From Treponema sp. (lineage in GTDB: Bacteria > Spirochaetota > Spirochaetia > Treponematales > Treponemataceae), in assembly GCA_031290005.1 (NCBI GenBank), contig JAITOJ010000006.1, positions 1 to 10,034 of the forward strand: a stretch of DNA of 10,034 nt, given 5' to 3'. Below the pieces are notes generated by a model. That model was not told the origin of the DNA. It worked only from the letters and a program-made list of their open reading frames with translations, and ran no database searches. Positions 7,801 to 10,034 of this stretch are shown here, piece after piece (positions within the stretch are counted from its first letter, which is position 1; each line of letters begins with the position of its first letter). The position numbers and the translations under genes were made by a program.

Positions 7801-7859
7801 AATCCAAATGCCAGCACCATTGCCAACATTCCCACAAAAACCAATGATTTTCTTTTCAT
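4806..7859 (-). CDS. Large surface/periplasmic lipoprotein with Ig-like repeat domains
   Basis: A 1017-residue predicted lipoprotein. Residues 1-24 form a lipoprotein signal peptide with lipobox I-V-G-C, so Cys25 would be lipidated; a Ser/Thr linker follows. Next comes a carboxypeptidase-regulatory-like beta domain (about 42-114: V-G-G-V-I-Y-D, T-T-D-E-A-G-L-Y-T-I-T-D-L-T-P-G-E-Y). Residues about 115-320 are an unrecognised region with a second such fold near 250-270. Two SbsA-type bacterial Ig-like domains follow (about 323-431 and 434-539: V-F-T-F-S-K-P-I and V-K-L-T-F-S-K-P-I). The rest is a tandem duplication, 538-775 and 780-1017, each copy opening with N-D-T-x-F-T-W-T-D-I-A-G-G-S-D and closing with F-R-(V/I)-S-G-V-(D/N)-x-Y-G-F. 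ATG 7859 is chosen because AAGGAG sits at ideal spacing and the signal peptide starts there. The role is unknown; adhesion or surface display is an inference. It is a single-gene unit with its own promoter and terminator. Confidence 0.88.
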   Translation of the reverse strand: MKRKSLVFVGMLAMVLAFGLTIVGCENSSDTSTSTPIVEAGKGVLGQVGGVIYDTVTLDPVADVTIRIGDKSATTDEAGLYTITDLTPGEYPVVIVKDGYTSFISGRVTVLAGQYKNDDPFGEWEAFQAQLTALQDWAKDFPDAVAPANDGTWSYAGNGVYVSDGGTAAVQYENGQFTVIDYKMDYTYRYAQVYNVQIAPLSASLTGKINVVASQYIENNIIPVSVPIKDDVEIFFQASTGISYGPVKTTGGKFFIEKLPAGVALTVRISSFEQGDHSYVVSSDLGVDTLRRDADGILTLFSTATAIGKDTTDLGQLYLFAVPNVTFVTAASVGTKEAPVAVKGEGAKIVFTFSKPIDPATINTISLGGQTLGAALSNENKTLTLTPNTTTITQQFGYSDPISGKYNGTLSLSSVTATDGSRVYPNLFDVYTTPSIALVSWEIVSAANAARTAVIEYGGAVKLTFSKPISSDPTTVLASIGNGNVNAFKVDGADLWIYHDGKTPLTNSNVTYTVQAAADFTDTIANGSLTLGLVTEKALTIKAVNDTVFTWTDIAGGSDGIHDTSISIKQDKNIVIELEKDYAENPFTKVEFSYTKDANYTRIVPDDEAHALVTWSNRRLTIAPTNLLAPVTGVADDNFAVKLYYTENGESVTKTIWFKVSELGPSDVPAKSAKTAGAVAKRDIAYDANNFTVTLVPGAVAFDQNYAVDYKPYDGEYADTGAEIAVNKGIAVLQVSDPIARTSFTNIPGDGRVNFRVSGVDSYGFYLETKADLTIADPRELNIIAINDTAFTWTDIAGGSDGIHDTSITIKENQNIVIELEQAYAANPATVDFSYTGNGYTNSIPTTGTRGFATQVWSLDKKTLTITPSALLTTEADGTTNYFAVTLSYDFEGQSKTQEVNFKVESLGSYTDTSAKPFTVSGGTLRAVLDTGNQANPTTINLSITSALWGGNYTVELKQGAGIFNTVASSAALSTTISQGSDPSLWTNPLATEGTLTFRISGVNEYGFEIQSVQVTF
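5399..5516. repeat. Internal gene repeat, copy 2 (near-identical DNA block)
   Basis: This block matches 6125-6242 at an offset of 726 bp (242 codons). The central stretch of more than 50 bp, encoding F-T-W-T-D-I-A-G-G-S-D-G-I-H-D-T-S, is almost identical, while sequence on either side is much more diverged. Confidence 0.9.
6125..6242. repeat. Internal gene repeat, copy 1 (near-identical DNA block)
   Basis: The partner of 5399-5516, encoding the opening of the first C-terminal 242-residue repeat of the lipoprotein. The conservation of codons as well as amino acids here suggests recent duplication or gene conversion. Confidence 0.9.
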
Positions 7860-7929
7860 GGTTTTCTCCTTCCGTAGTTTAGCCTCGTTGCGGAGTTTTT
7901 TTGTTTTACAACCCATACGGGCCGCTTTG

Positions 7930-7968
7930 CTATCTTTGAGTAGTTTTATCAAAATTACTCAAAGATAG
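7930..7968. repeat. 39-nt near-perfect hairpin in the lipoprotein gene leader
   Basis: CTATCTTTGAGTA at 7930-7942 and TACTCAAAGATAG at 7956-7968 are exact reverse complements. Pairing continues inward through one wobble and four A-T pairs to a 3-nt loop, giving about 18 bp. Given the promoter at 7981-8010, it would lie at the very 5' end of the lipoprotein mRNA, about 70 nt before its Shine-Dalgarno. It could be an RNA stabiliser, an attenuation element or a DNA operator. Confidence 0.9.
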
Positions 7969-7970
7969 TT

Positions 7971-8002
7971 AATTGAATTGATTTTACTACTCGAATTCAA
8001 TT
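7971..8002. promoter_or_regulatory. Palindromic candidate operator framing the -10 box
   Basis: AATTGAATT (7971-7979) and AATTCAATT (7994-8002) are perfect 9-bp inverted half-sites with centres 23 bp apart. They flank the -10 hexamer of the lipoprotein promoter, so a dimer bound here should block transcription. The divergent XRE gene starts 42 bp beyond the right half-site and is the obvious candidate regulator; that link is inferred. Confidence 0.6.
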
Positions 8003-8010
8003 GTTGTCAA
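7981..8010 (-). promoter_or_regulatory. Sigma70-type promoter of the lipoprotein gene
   Basis: On the minus strand a consensus TTGACA (8005-8010) is followed after 18 bp by TAAAAT (7981-7986), a 5/6 match to the -10 box. Transcription would start near 7974, giving a leader of about 115 nt containing the large hairpin. Confidence 0.65.
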
Positions 8011-8044
8011 GTACCTATTACCTGTTTTCAGTTATTTTATTTAT

Positions 8045-8410
8045 ATGGGCTTCAAAGAAAACCTAAAATCCGAACTTTTATATAAAGGAGTACTCGTTAA
8101 GGAATTAGCTGCCCGTTCCGGCATAAGCAACCACACCATAAATAATTATTTGAGTACCAGCAATTGCATACCCACCGCGGAGAACGCGGTTAAAATAGCC
8201 CGTGTGCTTGATGTTTCAGTGGAATACCTGATAACCGGAGAAGCCGCCAAGCCGTCCAGGCCAGCCCTTAATCCCGATATCCGCATCGTGACCGACACGA
8301 TGAAGCGTCTGGATGGTGCGGACCAGAAAATGATTCTTAATTTGGCGCTTGCCATGAAGGAAAAACAGGAAGCAAAAAATCAGCCGGTGTGTCTCCATGC
8401 CTCTGTGTGA
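8045..8410 (+). CDS. XRE-family helix-turn-helix regulator
   Basis: A 121-residue DNA-binding protein. Residues 6-64 form an HTH_3/Cro-C1 domain: helix 2 about L17-G26, recognition helix about S28-L36 (S-N-H-T-I-N-N-Y-L), ending in V-S-V-E-Y-L-I-T-G-E. The tail (70-121) includes a helix, D-T-M-K-R-L-D-G-A-D-Q-K-M-I-L-N-L-A, that probably dimerises. The N-terminus (F-K-E-N-L-K-S-E-L) resembles small regulators common in treponemes. The ATG at 8045 is kept because the domain begins there, but no Shine-Dalgarno precedes it, so the message may be leaderless or poorly translated. The gene is divergent from the lipoprotein gene and shares a 185-bp control region with it. Repression of the lipoprotein gene, its own gene, or both is plausible. 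No effector or ligand domain is visible. Confidence 0.88.
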   Translation: MGFKENLKSELLYKGVLVKELAARSGISNHTINNYLSTSNCIPTAENAVKIARVLDVSVEYLITGEAAKPSRPALNPDIRIVTDTMKRLDGADQKMILNLALAMKEKQEAKNQPVCLHASV

Positions 8411-8429
8411 GCGCATCAAGTTCCATTTT

Positions 8430-8612
8430 TCATGTGTTTGTTAAATTTCGATTTATCACAAATGTTGTCCCATTTCCAATTGTCGTTGGAACATTAATCG
8501 TAAGGGCACACTTTTCAAATGGCGTGTAATTATCATAGTTGTGAGGATAATCAGCGGCTTCGGTTGGAGTAATTTCCAGTAATTTATACAACTCCATAAT
8601 TTTTTCTTCCAT
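8430..8612 (-). CDS. Small 60-residue protein of unknown function
   Basis: An unrecognised protein starting M-E-E-K-I-M-E-L-Y-K-L-L-E-I-T-P and continuing Y-P-H-N-Y-D-N-Y-T-P-F-E-K-C-A. It has no signal peptide, membrane segment or known motif that I can see. The start is well supported by AAGGAG eight bases upstream, located in the 17-nt gap after the protease stop, so the two are almost certainly cotranscribed. Base composition is AT-rich like the protease gene. It could be an adaptor, inhibitor or substrate of the protease, but nothing in the sequence proves this. A truncated remnant of a longer gene is possible. Confidence 0.6.
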   Translation of the reverse strand: MEEKIMELYKLLEITPTEAADYPHNYDNYTPFEKCALTINVPTTIGNGTTFVINRNLTNT

Positions 8613-8629
8613 AATAAATTCTCCTTCTA

Positions 8630-9610
8630 TTATTTATTTGGTGTCGGCATTTGAATCGGCAAATGAAGAGGCATCTGCATTTGCTGAATAAACGGTAATG
8701 TAGAATTCTTATGAACCATCATAGCTACTCCATTTTGATTTTCAATAATTTTTATTGCTGGTGACGCAGAAAAAGTAATCATATACGAATGATGCACACT
8801 TAATACTACATCTTGAAAATTCTTGTCCTCTAGCATTGTTTCCATCCGTTCAATTTTTAGCCCGATTTTTTCACAATCACTTAATCCAATATGGCGGGCA
8901 TGAGCTTTCATTTCATTATGATCGCTCAAATAGTCAACGATAGATTTAGAAATAGAATCACAATCAGTTTCATCCTTGAGCATATTTGTTTTTAACCACT
9001 CTGTTACGATTTCTTTTGACCATTGAATGGCTTTCTCGCATTCCTCAACAAAAGTAGGATGATATTTTCCAATTATCACCTGCCAAATTGGAATGCATTT
9101 CGCATCTTTTTTCACTTCAGCTAAAGCACGATTAAACTCTTCAATGACGCCTGAAGCAGGAATCCCCCTAAGTTGAGGATCGATGGGCCCTATATTGGAT
9201 TGTTTTCCCATTATTAAACTTTTACATGAACAAGCAATCATAGTTCCTGCCGACATGGCAATTTGAGGAATAATAGCTCTTATATCATCTCCAAACATTG
9301 ATCGGAGATATTCTACAAGAGATTCTGTTGCAGCCAAATCTCCTCCTGGAGTATGCAATATTAAATCCAGCCCTTTTGTTCTATCAAGCTTGTTTATCAC
9401 TGACATAAATCCATTTTTATCCATGTCTGTGATGGATGCCTCTTGAACGTTGGCATTGCTTAGGAAACCGGAATAGTATGCTATCGTGTTCCTTCCAGTA
9501 ATCACGGACAGGTTTTTCAAATATTTCCGCCGGGTAACATCAAAAGCGTCACCTCTGCCAGATGCAGTCAAGCCATTGACTTCATTTAGAATTTCACTCC
9601 AGTTAGGCAT
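8630..9610 (-). CDS. Serine dehydrogenase proteinase-like (ClpP/SppA fold) serine protease
   Basis: A 326-residue protein resembling the SDH_sah family (PF01972) in the ClpP/crotonase superfamily. Visible landmarks are the oxyanion/substrate strand L-I-L-H-T-P-G-G-D (83-91), the nucleophile elbow A-M-S-A-G-T (118-123, likely Ser120) and S-N-I-G-P-I-D-P-Q (138-146). The His typical of ClpP at the last position is not present, so an SppA-like Ser/Lys mechanism is more likely. There is no signal peptide or clear membrane span, unlike many SDH/SppA relatives, so a cytoplasmic location is predicted. Residues 150-260 are charged and helical and the C-terminus is Met/Gln/Pro-rich. The ATG at 9610 has GAGG five bases upstream and a good promoter just before it. 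The gene is much more AT-rich than the lpt operon or the oxidoreductase beyond it, suggesting acquisition. The physiological substrate is unknown. Confidence 0.8.
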   Translation of the reverse strand: MPNWSEILNEVNGLTASGRGDAFDVTRRKYLKNLSVITGRNTIAYYSGFLSNANVQEASITDMDKNGFMSVINKLDRTKGLDLILHTPGGDLAATESLVEYLRSMFGDDIRAIIPQIAMSAGTMIACSCKSLIMGKQSNIGPIDPQLRGIPASGVIEEFNRALAEVKKDAKCIPIWQVIIGKYHPTFVEECEKAIQWSKEIVTEWLKTNMLKDETDCDSISKSIVDYLSDHNEMKAHARHIGLSDCEKIGLKIERMETMLEDKNFQDVVLSVHHSYMITFSASPAIKIIENQNGVAMMVHKNSTLPFIQQMQMPLHLPIQMPTPNK

Positions 9611-9639
9611 ATTATCCTCTCCATAATAAAGATATTATT

Positions 9640-9668
9640 ATAATACCATTCCTTATACGGTTTGTCAA
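9640..9668 (-). promoter_or_regulatory. Strong sigma70-type promoter of the protease cassette
   Basis: On the minus strand an exact TTGACA (9663-9668) is separated by 17 bp from TATTAT (9640-9645). Transcription should start near 9633, leaving a short leader of about 23 nt with the Shine-Dalgarno of the protease gene. Confidence 0.75.
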
Positions 9669-9692
9669 TTCTTCTTGACATTCTTCTTGACA
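9663..9692. repeat. Direct and inverted repeats over the protease promoter -35 box
   Basis: Two perfect 12-bp direct repeats, TTCTTCTTGACA, lie at 9669-9680 and 9681-9692. With TGTCAA at 9663-9668 the first also forms the inverted repeat TGTCAA-N6-TTGACA, covering the -35 hexamer. A repressor or activator site is plausible; no cognate regulator is identified. Confidence 0.65.
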
Positions 9693-9816
9693 TTTGTACC
9701 GTCGGTTTCTTGAGAACCGGGTTGTAAGAAAAAACATAACCATACCTGCACGGTTAAATACGTTTGCGGAACTATTCTGAGTACATCTAAATACCCTAAT
9801 GTCCCGCCCCGCCGCC

Positions 9817-9856
9817 AAATAAAAAGCGGACAGCCCCGCACCGGAGGCCGCCCGCT
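9817..9856 (-). terminator. Rho-independent terminator of the oxidoreductase gene
   Basis: On the minus strand a 13-bp stem (three G-T wobbles, loop CGGTGC, hairpin 9825-9856) begins AGCGGGCGGCC, ends GGCTGTCCGCT and is followed by TTTTTATTT. It lies 31 bp past the oxidoreductase stop. Confidence 0.9.
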
Positions 9857-9887
9857 CTAATCTCTATCCTTCTATTGGTCTATTCCT

Positions 9888-10034
9888 CTAGAACGTCCGC
9901 TCCGCCAAATACTTGTACTCCAGATACTGCCGCTTTGCCTTGGCAACCGCTTTGTCCAGAAGGGCGGAGGCCCGTTCCGGGTTGGCCTGCTTGAGGGACG
10001 TGAACCGCACTTCCTTGTACATAAAGTCCGCCAG
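9888..10034 (-). CDS. nifJ: Pyruvate:ferredoxin (flavodoxin) oxidoreductase, C-terminal end
   Basis: Only the last 48 codons are in the window, ending at TAG 9888-9890. The peptide reads LADFMYKEVRFTSLKQANPE, then a helical stretch S-A-L-L-D-K-A-V-A-K-A-K-R-Q-Y-L-E-Y-K-Y-L-A-E. This matches the C-terminal pattern of large single-chain PFOR proteins, in which a 'S-L-x-x-x-N-P-E/D' turn precedes a final Lys/Arg-rich helix with a Y-x-x-L-A motif. The enzyme would oxidise pyruvate to acetyl-CoA and CO2, reducing ferredoxin, as expected in an anaerobic fermenter. None of the cofactor-binding domains are in view, so the call rests on the tail alone. It has a strong terminator and is GC-richer than the neighbouring protease gene. 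Confidence 0.65.
   Translation of the reverse strand: MADFMYKEVRFTSLKQANPERASALLDKAVAKAKRQYLEYKYLAERTF

Noticed and set aside
7029..7802. 257-codon open frame on the plus strand
   Set aside because: It is antisense to the lipoprotein N-terminal region and shows an Arg/His/Val pattern typical of a shadow frame.
7860..7952. Extended N-terminus of the lipoprotein from an ATG at 7952
   Set aside because: That ATG lies within the hairpin loop, lacks a ribosome site and would put 31 charged residues before a classical lipoprotein signal peptide.
8411..8429. Shared terminator between the convergent XRE and 60-residue genes
   Set aside because: The gap is only 19 bp and no stem followed by a T tract could be found.
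9703..9719. Small hairpin CGGTT/AACCG upstream of the protease promoter
   Set aside because: The stem is only 5 bp, with no T tract or clear relation to a gene end, so it could be chance.
9612..9818. 68-codon open frame on the minus strand before the protease gene
   Set aside because: It covers the promoter and repeat elements of the protease gene and has no ribosome site or domain.

Overview
The window looks like a piece of a spirochaete chromosome, most likely a Treponema-type organism. The evidence is a short XRE regulator with a treponeme-like N-terminus, a Big-domain lipoprotein with a treponeme-like leader ending in GC-E, and an lptF-lptG-dacF cluster. This assignment comes from protein flavour alone, without any database search. 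All gene names are by motif recognition.

Layout, left to right. (1) At 1-375 (+) lies the end of a HigB/RelE-like toxin gene, overlapping by 4 bp a 63-codon antitoxin-like gene that has no helix-turn-helix. (2) At 376-651 a convergent intergenic gap holds six tandem 23-bp units, each with a small hairpin. (3) At 652-4458 (-) there is a tight envelope operon, transcribed right to left: lptF, then lptG (4-bp overlap), then a PBP5-like D-Ala-D-Ala carboxypeptidase, closed by a probable terminator. LptF has an unusual N-terminal extension with four RAE/KAE motifs. (4) At 4459-4805 is a non-coding gap with a good terminator for the next gene and a second, related inverted repeat. (5) At 4806-7859 (-) is a large secreted lipoprotein built of beta-sandwich domains. 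Its C-terminal half is a 242-residue tandem duplication, partly near-identical at DNA level. (6) At 7860-8044 is a divergent control region with a sigma70-type promoter for the lipoprotein, a perfect palindrome framing its -10 box, and a 39-nt near-perfect hairpin in the presumed leader. It is shared with a divergent XRE regulator (8045-8410, +). (7) At 8430-9610 (-) is an AT-rich two-gene cassette: a ClpP/SppA-fold serine protease of the serine dehydrogenase proteinase type and a 60-residue unknown protein. It has its own strong promoter overlapped by repeats. (8) At 9888-10034 (-) is the C-terminus of a probable pyruvate:ferredoxin oxidoreductase with a strong terminator.

How the parts may work together: the lptF-lptG-dacF operon links outer-membrane glycolipid export to peptidoglycan trimming. 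The XRE protein is the natural candidate to control the divergent lipoprotein gene through the palindrome. The protease cassette and the toxin-antitoxin pair look like accessory insertions between housekeeping genes; this is inferred from base composition and gene type. I see no CRISPR array, tRNA, rRNA or insertion sequence.
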